DNA of 64,000 nt from Candidatus Merdivicinus excrementipullorum (GCA_018716725.1 DVJP01000066.1:1-64000), one strand, 5' to 3'. Counted from the stretch's first letter, positions 35,273 through 44,431 are shown. A program made the numbers and translations. The notes: generated by a model from the sequence alone, not told the origin.

Positions 35273-35962
35273 ATGCTCAACAGACTGCGGGCGGACATCC
35301 GGGCCGTCAAGGAACGGGACCCGGCGGCGCGGAATTCCGCGGAAATCCTGCTTTTATATTCCGGCCTTCACGCCGTCATGCTCCACCGCCCGGCCTATTT
35401 TTTATACCGGCACAGGTTTTACTTCCTGGCCCGGCTGATTTCCCAGACCGCCCGGTTTTTGACCGGCATTGAGATCCATCCCGGAGCCAAAATCGGGACC
35501 GGGGTGTTTTTGGACCACGGCAGCGGCATCGTCATCGGCGAAACCGCCGAGGTGGGGGACGGCTGCACCCTTTACCAGGGGGTAACCTTGGGGGGAACCG
35601 GCAAGGACCACGGCAAGCGGCATCCCACTTTGGGCCAAAATGTCTTAGTGGGCAGCGGCGCGAAAATTTTAGGCCCCTTTACCGTAGGGGACAACGCGAA
35701 AATCGCCGCCGGGGCCGTTGTGTTGGAGCCTATCCCACCGGATTCCACGGCTGTGGGCGTGCCCGCCCATGTGGTGCGCCAAGGCGGCCGGAGGACCTGC
35801 AAGCCCATGGACCAGGTCCACATCCCCGACCCGGTTTCCCAGGAGTTCTGCAAAATTTTAATGCGGCTGGAACGGGCGGAAAAGACCATTGCGGAGCAGC
35901 AGAAGGAACTGGAGCTGCTGCGCGGTCAGTTAGGAGGAAACAACCAGAATGAAACTGTATAA
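35273..35962 (+). CDS. cysE: serine O-acetyltransferase
   Basis: A 229-residue hexapeptide-repeat enzyme that acetylates serine for cysteine synthesis. The left-handed helix repeats run from about residue 65 to 150. The catalytic signature is FLDHGSGIVIGETA (His-Asp region), and GVTLGGTGKDHGKRHPTLG follows. The last 50 residues form a helical tail. Pairing with cysS by a 14-bp overlap links cysteine supply with its tRNA charging; the synthase CysK is not in the window. Confidence 0.95.
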   Translation: MLNRLRADIRAVKERDPAARNSAEILLLYSGLHAVMLHRPAYFLYRHRFYFLARLISQTARFLTGIEIHPGAKIGTGVFLDHGSGIVIGETAEVGDGCTLYQGVTLGGTGKDHGKRHPTLGQNVLVGSGAKILGPFTVGDNAKIAAGAVVLEPIPPDSTAVGVPAHVVRQGGRRTCKPMDQVHIPDPVSQEFCKILMRLERAEKTIAEQQKELELLRGQLGGNNQNETV

Positions 35963-37370
35963 TACCCTTACCCACGAACGGGAGGAGTTTATTCCCCATG
36001 AACCCGGCAAGGTCAGCATGTACACCTGCGGCCCCACCGTTTACCACTTTGCTCACATCGGCAACCTGCGCAGCTATATTATGGAGGACGTGCTGGAAAA
36101 ATACCTGGATTATACGGGATTAAAAGTCACCCGGGTCATGAACATCACCGACGTGGGCCATCTGTCCAGCGACGCCGACACCGGCGAGGACAAAATGCTA
36201 AAGGGCGCCAAGCGGGAGCACAAAACCGTCATGGAAATCGCCCAGTATTACACCGGCGCATTTTTTGCCGACTGCGAAAAACTGAATATCAAAAAGCCGG
36301 AAATCGTCCAGCCCGCCACCGGCTGCATCCCGGAGTTTATCGCCCTGGTGCAGACCCTGCTGGACAAGGGCTACGCCTATGAAGCCGGCGGCAACGTGTA
36401 TTTCGACACGTCCAAGCTGGAAAAATACTATGTGTTCCACGACCACGATGTGGAGGACCTGGAGGAAGGCGTCCGGGAGGGCGTGGAAAAGGACCAGAAC
36501 AAGCGCAATAAAGCGGACTTTGTGCTGTGGTTCACCAAATCCAAATTCGACGACCAGGAGCTGAAATGGGACTCCCCCTGGGGAGTTGGCTATCCCGGCT
36601 GGCACATTGAGTGCTCGGCCATCAGCATGAAATATTTGGGGGAATACCTGGACCTGCACTGCGGCGGCATTGACAACGCCTTCCCCCACCACACCAACGA
36701 AATCGCCCAAAGCGAGTCGGCCATCGGCCATAAATGGTGCAATTACTGGTTCCATGTCCACCATTTGAACACCAATTCCGGGAAAATGAGCAAATCTTCC
36801 GGGGAATTTTTAACCGTATCCCTGCTAGAGGAAAAGGGGTATCTGCCCCTTGCCTACCGGCTTTTCTGCCTTCAGTCCCATTACCGCCGGTCCTTGGTGT
36901 TTTCCTGGGAGGGCATGGACGGGGCCATGGCGGCTTACCAGAAGCTGGTAGGCCGGATTGCGGCCTTAAATCCCGACGGCGGCCAAATGGACGAACAGGC
37001 GGCGGAAGCTTTCCGCCAGTCCTTCCGGGACGCCATGGACAACGATTTAAACACCGCCCAGGCTGTCACCTGCCTTTACGATGTGTTAAAGGCCGATACT
37101 ACGGACAAAACCAAGCTCGCCTTGCTGGGCGAATTTGACCGGGTGCTGTCCTTAAATCTGCTTGCCGAGGCGGACAAAATCCGGAAAGCTGCGGCAGCTT
37201 CGGAAAATGAGGAGCTTCCGGAAGAAGTAAAGGCTTTGGTGGAAGAGCGCAAAGCCGCCCGGAAGGCCAAGGACTTTGCCAAGGCGGACGCTCTGCGGGA
37301 TCAGATCGCCGCTTTGGGGTATGCGGTGGAAGAAACCCGCCAGGGCACAAAAGTGACCAAAATTCAGTAA
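35949..37370 (+). CDS. cysS: cysteinyl-tRNA synthetase
   Basis: A 473-residue class I synthetase. The HIGH motif is HIGN near residue 36-39, after the zinc-ligand Cys in YTCGPTVY. Later zinc ligands are visible in CSAISM and HCGGIDNAFPHHTNE. KMSKS is GKMSKSSGEF near 278. The ribosome site TTAGGAGG lies within the end of cysE. Confidence 0.98.
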   Translation: MKLYNTLTHEREEFIPHEPGKVSMYTCGPTVYHFAHIGNLRSYIMEDVLEKYLDYTGLKVTRVMNITDVGHLSSDADTGEDKMLKGAKREHKTVMEIAQYYTGAFFADCEKLNIKKPEIVQPATGCIPEFIALVQTLLDKGYAYEAGGNVYFDTSKLEKYYVFHDHDVEDLEEGVREGVEKDQNKRNKADFVLWFTKSKFDDQELKWDSPWGVGYPGWHIECSAISMKYLGEYLDLHCGGIDNAFPHHTNEIAQSESAIGHKWCNYWFHVHHLNTNSGKMSKSSGEFLTVSLLEEKGYLPLAYRLFCLQSHYRRSLVFSWEGMDGAMAAYQKLVGRIAALNPDGGQMDEQAAEAFRQSFRDAMDNDLNTAQAVTCLYDVLKADTTDKTKLALLGEFDRVLSLNLLAEADKIRKAAAASENEELPEEVKALVEERKAARKAKDFAKADALRDQIAALGYAVEETRQGTKVTKIQ

Positions 37371-37388
37371 GAAAAGGGGCTGGAACCA

Positions 37389-38330
37389 ATGTTTGACAAA
37401 ATCGTGACCATTTCCTTGAACCCTGCTTTAGACGTAACCATCTGGCTGACGACCATGGATTTTGCCGAGCCGAACCAGGCGGCCCGGGAGGAGATATTTG
37501 CCGGGGGGAAATCGGTGAATATCTCCCGGGTGATGACCTCCCTGGGGATGCCTGCCAAGGCCCTGGGCCTGTGCGGCAAGGAAAACGCCGGGCGTTTTTT
37601 GAAGCTGCTGGAACAGGATGGGGTCTCAAACGACTTTGTCAGGCTGGAGGGGTCAACCCGGGAAAATCTGACCATTGTCATCCCCGACAAGCGGGTTTTA
37701 AAAATCAACCGGGCCGGATTCCCGGTTTCCATTGAGGGCATGAAGCAGCTCCGGGCCAAGGTGGAGGAGGAAATTCAGGGGAACGGCAAAATTTTGCTGG
37801 TTTTCGCCGGAAGCCTTCCGGCCAATCTGACGCCGGAATCCTATAAGGCGTTCCTGCTGTCCTTCCGGCGGGAAGGGGTCTGTTTCGCCCTAGATAATTC
37901 CTTTTTCCATTTAAGCGACATTGCGGAAATCCGCCCCTTCCTGATTAAGCCCAACCTTTTGGAGTTCAGGCAGATGAGCGGCTCCGACCTGCGGACCGAG
38001 CAGTCCATTGTGAAGCTGGCCCGTTCTCTGACCGCCCATGTGGATCATGTGCTGGTGAGCTTGGGGGCGAAAGGGATGATTTACGCCGGCCAGGACAGCG
38101 GCTGCCGGATTTATTCGCCCCAGGTTCCGGTGCGCTCCACCGTTGGGGCGGGGGATACCAGCCTTGCCGCTTTCCTCTGCGCCCTCCAGCGGGGGATGGC
38201 CCCCTGCGACGCCGCCGTTTACGGCGCGGCGGCCGGGACTGCTTCGGTGATGCTGGACGGCACCGGCATTGTGTCCGGGAAAATGATTGACAGCATCCTG
38301 CCTCAAATGACTTCCAAAGGAATCCGGTAG
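37389..38330 (+). CDS. PfkB-family sugar kinase, 1-phosphofructokinase type
   Basis: A 313-residue ribokinase-fold kinase. NPALDVTIWL opens it as in FruK/LacC-type enzymes, and the AGGKSVNISRVM segment at about 38-49 matches the first signature. The C-terminal GAGDTSLA holds the catalytic Asp. Fructose 1-phosphate or tagatose 6-phosphate are the likely substrates; no PTS genes lie near to decide. GGKS replaces the more common GGKG. Confidence 0.85.
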   Translation: MFDKIVTISLNPALDVTIWLTTMDFAEPNQAAREEIFAGGKSVNISRVMTSLGMPAKALGLCGKENAGRFLKLLEQDGVSNDFVRLEGSTRENLTIVIPDKRVLKINRAGFPVSIEGMKQLRAKVEEEIQGNGKILLVFAGSLPANLTPESYKAFLLSFRREGVCFALDNSFFHLSDIAEIRPFLIKPNLLEFRQMSGSDLRTEQSIVKLARSLTAHVDHVLVSLGAKGMIYAGQDSGCRIYSPQVPVRSTVGAGDTSLAAFLCALQRGMAPCDAAVYGAAAGTASVMLDGTGIVSGKMIDSILPQMTSKGIR

Positions 38331-38339
38331 GAGGACGCC

Positions 38340-39296
38340 ATGAAAAAGCTTCTTTGCGCAGTTTTTGCTGTGGCCATTGCTGCCGGGACCATGACGGTTC
38401 CGGTGAGCGCCGCCTGGGAGCGGGACGCTTCCGGGATATGGCGCTATGAACAGGCGGACGGCTCCTTTTCCACCGGCTGGCAGAAAATCGGGGACTGCTG
38501 GTACTTTTTCAGCGGTCAGGGAGAAATGTATACCGGCTGGCAGTTTCTGGGGGAGGACTGGTATTACTTTTATCCCTCCGGAGCCATGGCCGCCGGCTGG
38601 GTGCAGACCGGCGGGAAATGGTACTTTTTAGGCTCTGACGGAAAGATGCGGACGGGCTTTGTCCACGACGGGAACTGCTGGTATTTCCTGGACGAAAGCG
38701 GCGCCTGGACGGAGGATGATCCGGAAAGCCGCACGGCTGTGACGAAAACCGGAAAAACCGCTTCTTTAAAGAATGGGATGTTCTATGTGGACGGCATCCT
38801 GATTGCCAATAAATCTTACCCCTTGCCGTCGGATTATGCCCCGGGAGGACTGACCGGCGAAACCCAGCGGGCTTTTTCGGAGCTGCAAAACGCCATGGCC
38901 GCGGAAGGGCTGTCTTTGTGGGTCGCCTCCGGATACCGTTCCTATGATTACCAGGCGGGGCTTTACCGGAAGTATGTAAACCGGGACGGCAAGGCCGCCG
39001 CAGACCGGTATTCCGCCCGGGCCGGGTATTCCGAGCACCAAACGGGCCTGGCCTTCGACGTAAACCAGGTGAATGATTCCTTTGCAAACACGCCCCAGGC
39101 CAAATGGCTGGCGGAACACGCCTGGGAATACGGGTTTATTATCCGGTATCCCAAGGGGAAAGAGGGGGTCACCGGCTACCAGTACGAGCCTTGGCACCTG
39201 CGTTACCTGGGGAAGGAAACGGCAAAGGCGGTGCAGGACAGCGGCCTCTGTTTGGAGGAATACCTTGGGATTGACTCGGTATATGCGCGGAATTGA
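38340..39296 (+). CDS. secreted D-alanyl-D-alanine carboxypeptidase (VanY type) with wall-binding repeats
   Basis: A 318-residue exported enzyme. A signal peptide ends near VSAA (25). Residues 30-125 hold four or five GW...WYFF choline/glucan-binding-type repeats. The VanY/DacB-like metallopeptidase fold follows from about 155: SEHQTGLAFDVN gives the His and Asp zinc ligands, and EPWHLRYLG gives the second His and catalytic Glu. Expected action: trimming the terminal D-Ala of wall peptides. ATG 38340 follows GTAGGAGG, nine bases after the kinase stop, so it may ride on the operon before it. Confidence 0.93.
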   Translation: MKKLLCAVFAVAIAAGTMTVPVSAAWERDASGIWRYEQADGSFSTGWQKIGDCWYFFSGQGEMYTGWQFLGEDWYYFYPSGAMAAGWVQTGGKWYFLGSDGKMRTGFVHDGNCWYFLDESGAWTEDDPESRTAVTKTGKTASLKNGMFYVDGILIANKSYPLPSDYAPGGLTGETQRAFSELQNAMAAEGLSLWVASGYRSYDYQAGLYRKYVNRDGKAAADRYSARAGYSEHQTGLAFDVNQVNDSFANTPQAKWLAEHAWEYGFIIRYPKGKEGVTGYQYEPWHLRYLGKETAKAVQDSGLCLEEYLGIDSVYARN

Positions 39297-39642
39297 ATGG
39301 AAACTCTTTTTATAAGAGTAAAACTGTATAAAAGAGTAAAGAAAAAGTTTTCGTCCACCTTTTTTAAAAGGTGGTGGGTGTCCAGAGGGCAACGCCCTCG
39401 GCCGTTTCCCGCAGGAAACGGAATTTTTATTGTACTGAAAGATCAGGAAGGGTTTGGGAAAACCTATCCTCCGCTTTTCAAGTGGCGGGGTTTCCCAAAC
39501 GGCTAAAAGCCGTTCGACTGTATCCGAAGTGTTCTCTGCCCAACAATCCGGTGAATTGTTGGGCACGGCAGACAATACGGCAATTGATTAAACGATAAGC
39601 CTTCGTCATTTACTACTGTTTATATCCTTTTTCAATACTCTG
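39297..39642. other. gene-free region with six consecutive hairpins
   Basis: Six separate inverted repeats lie head to tail: 39355-39374 (CCACCTTTT), 39385-39399 (GAGGGC), 39402-39421 (CCGTTTCC), 39452-39500 (GTTTGGGAAA), 39498-39514 (AACGGCT) and 39537-39565 (TGCCCAACAAT, 11-bp stem). The stems are perfect at their cores, with loops of 2-7 bases except the fourth. No protein-like reading frame fits. Confidence 0.8.
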
Positions 39643-39667
39643 AAAGGCGGGAATCCCCGCCTTTTTT
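39643..39667 (+). terminator. intrinsic terminator
   Basis: AAAGGCGGG / CCCGCCTTT with a four-base loop and a T-run. It closes the transcript coming from the VanY gene or from the hairpin region and separates it from miaB. Confidence 0.85.
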
Positions 39668-39697
39668 CCGCAAATGGGAAAAAAATTGGCGGAACTC

Positions 39698-39726
39698 TTG
39701 CCTTTCCTGCCGAAGCATGGTAAAAT
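39698..39726 (+). promoter_or_regulatory. promoter for miaB
   Basis: TTGCCT (39698-39703), 17-bp spacer, TAAAAT (39721-39726). It lies downstream of the in-frame ATG at 39674, so that ATG cannot be used on this transcript; this supports the TTG start at 39770. Confidence 0.7.
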
Positions 39727-39769
39727 AAAATATGTATCTGAAATTTTCGTGTTAGGCGGAGGTGCCGAT

Positions 39770-41191
39770 TTGTCCGAAAAAACCGTTGTGATGCCGCCGG
39801 AGGAAATCGCCCGGCAGAAGGGCTTCCTTTTGGAATGCGCAGAGCTTTTAAAACCCCGTTTCGGGGAAGGCCATACCCTGCTGGCCCTGGTCCACAGCTA
39901 TGGCTGCCAGCAGAACACTTCCGACGGGGAAAAGCTCATGGGGATGCTGGCGGAAATGGGCTTTGGCTTTACCGAAACCCCGGCGGACGCCGACTTAATC
40001 CTTTATAATACCTGCGCCGTCCGGGAAAACGCCGAGGTGAAGGTATTCGGCAACGTGGGGGAGCTGTCTCATTTAAAAAAAGCCCGGCCGGAAATGCTCA
40101 TCGGCCTGTGCGGCTGCATGATGCAGCAAAGCCATATTGCGGAAAAAATCAAAAAAAGCTACCCCCAGGTGGATTTCGTCTTCGGCACCCACAGCCTGCC
40201 CAAATTCCCGGAAATCCTAAGGGACACCTTAAAAAGCCAGAAGCGGGTTTTTCAGGTGGAGGAATCCGACGGGGTGCTGGCCGAGGGGATTCCCGTCCAC
40301 CGGACCCCGGGGGTCAAGGCAAGCCTGCCCATTATGTACGGCTGCAACAATTTCTGCACCTACTGCGTGGTGCCCCTGGTCAGAGGCCGGGAGCGCAGCC
40401 GGCAGCCGGAGGATGTGCTGAAAGAAGCCCGGGAAATCGCGGACGCCGGGTTTAAGGAAATCACCCTTTTGGGCCAGAACGTCAATTCCTACGGCAATGA
40501 CCTGGAGGGGGGCCTGCGTTTCCCGGAACTTCTGCGGAAGGTAAACGGCGTCCCCGGGGATTTCTGGATCCGCTTTTTAAGCTCCCACCCCAAAGACTGC
40601 ACCAAGGAGCTGATTGACACCATTGCGGACTGTGAAAAGGTCTGCAACCACATCTACCTGCCGGTGCAAAGCGGCAGTAACCGGGTCCTAAAGCTGATGA
40701 ACCGGAATTACACGGTGGAATGGTACAAGGAGCTGATCTCCTACGCCAGGGAACGGATTCCCGGGGTAATGTTTACCACCGACCTGATTGTGGGGTTCCC
40801 CGGGGAAACCGAGGAGGACTTCATGCAGACCCTTTCCTTGGTCAACGAGGTGAAATTCGCCTCCCTCTTTACCTTTATTTACTCCAAACGGGAGGGGACC
40901 CGGGCCGCCAAAATGGAGGACCCTGTCCCAAAAGAGGAAAAATCCCGGTGGTTTGCCATGCTCCTTGACGCCCAGCGGAAAATCGGGGCAGACTATTATA
41001 AGGGGTATGTGGGCAAAACCTTCCGGGTGCTCTGCGACGGCAAAAGCCCCCTGGGATTGGCGGGCCGCACGGAATTCAACGCCGTCATCGACTTCCCCGG
41101 GGAAGAAAGCCTTATCGGGCGGTTCTTGCAGGTGGAAGTCACCAGTGCGGACAAGCATAACTTAACCGGTGAAATCCGGACTGTGGAATAA
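39770..41191 (+). CDS. miaB: tRNA-2-methylthio-N6-dimethylallyladenosine synthase MiaB
   Basis: A 473-residue radical SAM methylthiotransferase acting on A37 of tRNA already modified by MiaA. The UPF0004 domain has HSYGCQQNTSDGEKLMGML; the cluster motif is CNNFCTYC in MYGCNNFCTYCVVPLVRGRERS; the C-terminal TRAM domain ends with LTGEIRTVE. The start is TTG 39770: GGCGGAGG ends seven bases before it, and the probable promoter lies between it and the earlier ATG. miaA is at 47 kb. Confidence 0.95.
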   Translation: MSEKTVVMPPEEIARQKGFLLECAELLKPRFGEGHTLLALVHSYGCQQNTSDGEKLMGMLAEMGFGFTETPADADLILYNTCAVRENAEVKVFGNVGELSHLKKARPEMLIGLCGCMMQQSHIAEKIKKSYPQVDFVFGTHSLPKFPEILRDTLKSQKRVFQVEESDGVLAEGIPVHRTPGVKASLPIMYGCNNFCTYCVVPLVRGRERSRQPEDVLKEAREIADAGFKEITLLGQNVNSYGNDLEGGLRFPELLRKVNGVPGDFWIRFLSSHPKDCTKELIDTIADCEKVCNHIYLPVQSGSNRVLKLMNRNYTVEWYKELISYARERIPGVMFTTDLIVGFPGETEEDFMQTLSLVNEVKFASLFTFIYSKREGTRAAKMEDPVPKEEKSRWFAMLLDAQRKIGADYYKGYVGKTFRVLCDGKSPLGLAGRTEFNAVIDFPGEESLIGRFLQVEVTSADKHNLTGEIRTVE

Positions 41192-41262
41192 GACGCAACC
41201 GGGAGAATTGGACGCTCCCGCTGCCATATATTTTTCTAAAAAAGAAAGGCTGGTACAAACCA

Positions 41263-41670
41263 ATGGATCTCATTCAAATGGCAAGAAATATGGGCAAGGA
41301 AATCCAGGCGACTGCCGAATACAAACGCCTCCAGGCTGCTATTAAAGCCAACGACGAGGACAAATCCCTCCAGGACGGCATCGGCGAGTTCAACCTCAAG
41401 CGCATGGAAATGAACCAGGAAATGCAGAAAGAGGAAAAGGACGAGAAAAAACTCCAGGCCCTCAACGAAGAACTCCAGAAAATTTACACCGACGTCATGG
41501 GCAACGCAAACATGATGGAATACAATATCGCCAAACAGGAAATGGACGAAATGATGCAGAAGGTCAACGCCATCCTGATGATGTGCGTCAACGGCGAGGA
41601 TCCCGACACCTGCGAGATCCCGGACAATAACTGCACCGGCTCCTGCGCCACCTGCGGGGGCTGCCACTAA
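41263..41670 (+). CDS. YlbF/YmcA-family protein with cysteine-rich tail
   Basis: A 135-residue helical, charged protein of the YlbF/YmcA (Com_YlbF) family. In Bacillus, relatives form a complex with YaaT that supports mRNA maturation by RNase Y and carries iron-sulfur clusters. The helical part is about 1-105. The last 30 residues hold CVNGEDPDTC, CTGSC and CGGC: six Cys in a short tail, a plausible cluster or metal site. It lies between miaB and mutS, as in many clostridia. ATG 41263 follows AAAGAAAGG. Confidence 0.85.
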   Translation: MDLIQMARNMGKEIQATAEYKRLQAAIKANDEDKSLQDGIGEFNLKRMEMNQEMQKEEKDEKKLQALNEELQKIYTDVMGNANMMEYNIAKQEMDEMMQKVNAILMMCVNGEDPDTCEIPDNNCTGSCATCGGCH

Positions 41671-41774
41671 TATGCGGAAACGGCGGGCTGCTGCGGACGC
41701 GGTTGGGGCGGAATTTCCGTCCCGCCGTTTCCCGGCGGTCCGTTTTCAAAATTACGGCCAAGGAGGAAATCACG

Positions 41775-44375
41775 TTGGGAAAGCTCTCTCCCATGATGCA
41801 GCAATATCAGGAAATTAAGTCGCAGTATCCGGATTACATTCTGTTTTACCGCCTGGGCGACTTTTATGAAATGTTTTTTGACGACGCCCTCACCGCCTCC
41901 CGGGAATTGGAGCTGACCCTCACCGGCCGGGACTGCGGGCTGGAGGAACGGGCGCCCATGTGCGGCGTGCCCTACCACGCCTGCGACGTTTACCTGAAAA
42001 AGCTGGTGGAAAAAGGCTACAAGGTGGCCATCTGCGAACAGATGGAATCCCCCTACGAGGCCAAAGGCGTGGTGAAGCGGGAGGTCATCCGCATCACCAC
42101 CCCCGGCACCATTGTGGAAGGGAGCATGCTGCCTGAAGGGGAGAACAACTATATCGCCAGCGTGTACTACGACCCCTCCGGCTACGGGGTCTGCTTTGCC
42201 GACGTTTCCACCGGCGAGGCCCGGTTCACCCAGTATACCGGTTCGGAACCGGAACGGGGGCTTATCAACGAATTGTCCCAGTTCGCCCCCAAGGAGCTGC
42301 TCATCAATCCCGCCTTTTCAGACTGCAAACAGGCCCGGGAGTTTGTCCAGAACCGGCTCCAGTGCGTGGTGGACCCGGTAAACGAGGAGGAATACCAGCA
42401 GAAAAAATGCGCCCGGGTGCTGTTGGAGCAGTTCGGCAAGGACCAGCTGGAAGGGCTGGAACTGCAAAAATCCCTTTTTGCCCTTTACGCCGTTTCGGCT
42501 TTGGTATCCTATTTGCAGGAAACCCAGAAATCCGGCGCGAAGCGGCTCACCACCCTGACCCGTTACAGCTCCGAGCAGTTTTTGTCCATCGATTTTACCG
42601 CCAGAAAAAATTTGGAACTGACCGAAACTCTCCGCACCCGGGAAAAACGTGGCTCCCTCCTTTGGGTGTTGGATAAAACCCGCACCGCCATGGGCAAGCG
42701 GCTCATGCGAAAATATTTGGAACAGCCCCTGGCTTCCGTGGCCCAGATCACCCGGCGGCAGGCGGCAGTGGCGGAGCTTACCCAGAATACCATGGAACGG
42801 GCGGAACTGATTGAGGCCCTAAGCGACGTGTACGACCTGGAGCGGCTGATGACCAAGGTGGTTTACGGCACCGTCACCCCCCGGGAGCTTTTGTCTTTGG
42901 CCTATACGGCCTCCAACCTGCCCCGGGTGAAGGCGGCTTCCGCTAAGTTTTCCTCCACCCTCCTTTCGGAACTGCACCAACAGGTGGACACCCTGGAAAG
43001 CATGAAAAACTTAATCGACGCCGCCATCGACCCGGAAGCCCCGGCCAACCGCAAGGACGGCGGCTACATCCGCAAGGGGTACCGGCCGGATTTGGACGAG
43101 CTGAAGGACATCCAGAAAAACGCCAAGGACTACCTGGCGCGGATTGAGGAACGGGAGCGGGAAGCCACCGGCATTAAAAACTTGAAAGTCAGCTATAACC
43201 GGGTGTTCGGCTATTTTATCGAGGTCACCAAATCCTTTTTAAGCCAGGTGCCGGAGCATTACATCCGCAAGCAGACCTTAGTCGGCTCCGAACGGTACAT
43301 CACCGAGGAATTAAAAGAGCTGGAAAGCAAGGTGCTCTACGCCAACGACCGGATGATCGCCATGGAATCGGAGCTTTATGAGGAAATCTGCAAGCAGGTT
43401 GCCGCCTGCCTGCCGGTGATCGAAGGCACCGCCTCCGCCGTGGCCCAGCTGGACGTGCTGGCGTCCTTGGCCCAGGTGGCGGTGGACAACCATTACGTCC
43501 AGCCGGAACTCTCTGTAAACGGGGAAATCCGCATTTTGGAGGGCCGGCACCCGGTGGTGGAAACCATGTTCCCACAGACCCCCTTTGTCCCCAACGACAC
43601 CATGCTGGACAACGGCGACAACCTGATTGCCGTCATTACCGGCCCCAATATGGCGGGAAAATCCACCTATATGCGCCAGGTGGCTTTAATCTGCATTATG
43701 GCCCAGATGGGTTCCTTTGTCCCGGCCAAATCGGCCACGGTCCCCATCCTGGACAAGGTGTTCACCCGGGTGGGGGCCTCCGACGACCTGACCGCCGGCC
43801 AGTCCACCTTTATGGTGGAGATGAGCGAGGTGGCCTATATTCTCCAAAACGCCACCCCCAACAGCCTGGTGCTGCTGGACGAAATCGGCCGGGGGACCTC
43901 CACCTTCGACGGCATGAGCATCGCCAAAGCGGTGGTGGAATACATCCTGAAGGAAAAGAAAATCCATGCCAAAACCCTCTTCGCCACCCATTACCACGAA
44001 CTGACGGAACTGGAAAACCAGTACGACGGGGTGGTGAACTACAATATCGCCGTGAAAAAGCGGGGGGACGACATTATCTTCCTGCGGAAAATCCTCCGTG
44101 GCGGCGCGGACGACAGCTACGGCATCGAGGTGGCAAAGCTTGCGGGGGTGCCGGACAAGGTCATCAAGCGGGCAAAGGTGATCCTCACCGAGCTGGAAAA
44201 AAGCGTCCAGAAGCCCAGCCTTACCTACCATGAGGAGCCGGAAACGGAGCAGATTTCCTTTTCCGACCAGTCGGACGTCCGGGCCGCCGACGCTCTGCGG
44301 AAAATGGACGTGGACAGCATGACCCCCAGGGAAGCTTTGGAAGCCCTATACGAGCTGAAATCCATGCTCATGTAG
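41775..44375 (+). CDS. mutS: DNA mismatch repair protein MutS
   Basis: An 866-residue mismatch-recognition ATPase. The mismatch-contact motif is GDFYEMF near the N-terminus. Walker A is GPNMAGKST near residue 621; LLDEIGRGTSTFDG and ATHYHEL follow in the ATPase domain, and a short helix-turn-helix plus a C-terminal tail end it. The start is TTG 41775 with AGGAGG eight bases before; the reading 24 codons longer runs through the ribosome site. mutL follows after a small membrane-protein gene. Confidence 0.97.
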   Translation: MGKLSPMMQQYQEIKSQYPDYILFYRLGDFYEMFFDDALTASRELELTLTGRDCGLEERAPMCGVPYHACDVYLKKLVEKGYKVAICEQMESPYEAKGVVKREVIRITTPGTIVEGSMLPEGENNYIASVYYDPSGYGVCFADVSTGEARFTQYTGSEPERGLINELSQFAPKELLINPAFSDCKQAREFVQNRLQCVVDPVNEEEYQQKKCARVLLEQFGKDQLEGLELQKSLFALYAVSALVSYLQETQKSGAKRLTTLTRYSSEQFLSIDFTARKNLELTETLRTREKRGSLLWVLDKTRTAMGKRLMRKYLEQPLASVAQITRRQAAVAELTQNTMERAELIEALSDVYDLERLMTKVVYGTVTPRELLSLAYTASNLPRVKAASAKFSSTLLSELHQQVDTLESMKNLIDAAIDPEAPANRKDGGYIRKGYRPDLDELKDIQKNAKDYLARIEEREREATGIKNLKVSYNRVFGYFIEVTKSFLSQVPEHYIRKQTLVGSERYITEELKELESKVLYANDRMIAMESELYEEICKQVAACLPVIEGTASAVAQLDVLASLAQVAVDNHYVQPELSVNGEIRILEGRHPVVETMFPQTPFVPNDTMLDNGDNLIAVITGPNMAGKSTYMRQVALICIMAQMGSFVPAKSATVPILDKVFTRVGASDDLTAGQSTFMVEMSEVAYILQNATPNSLVLLDEIGRGTSTFDGMSIAKAVVEYILKEKKIHAKTLFATHYHELTELENQYDGVVNYNIAVKKRGDDIIFLRKILRGGADDSYGIEVAKLAGVPDKVIKRAKVILTELEKSVQKPSLTYHEEPETEQISFSDQSDVRAADALRKMDVDSMTPREALEALYELKSMLM

Positions 44376-44431
44376 CGGCGAACCGCCGCTGGTAATTCGC
44401 CGCAGCCGTCCTGCCGCGCGTCGGGTTCCTG

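Noticed and set aside
39297-39598. Short plus-strand frames in the hairpin region
   Set aside because: They run through the inverted repeats, have no ribosome site at proper distance and no protein-like pattern.
39674-39769. ATG 39674 as the start of miaB
   Set aside because: No ribosome site, the extra 32 residues do not resemble MiaB, and a likely promoter lies downstream of it.
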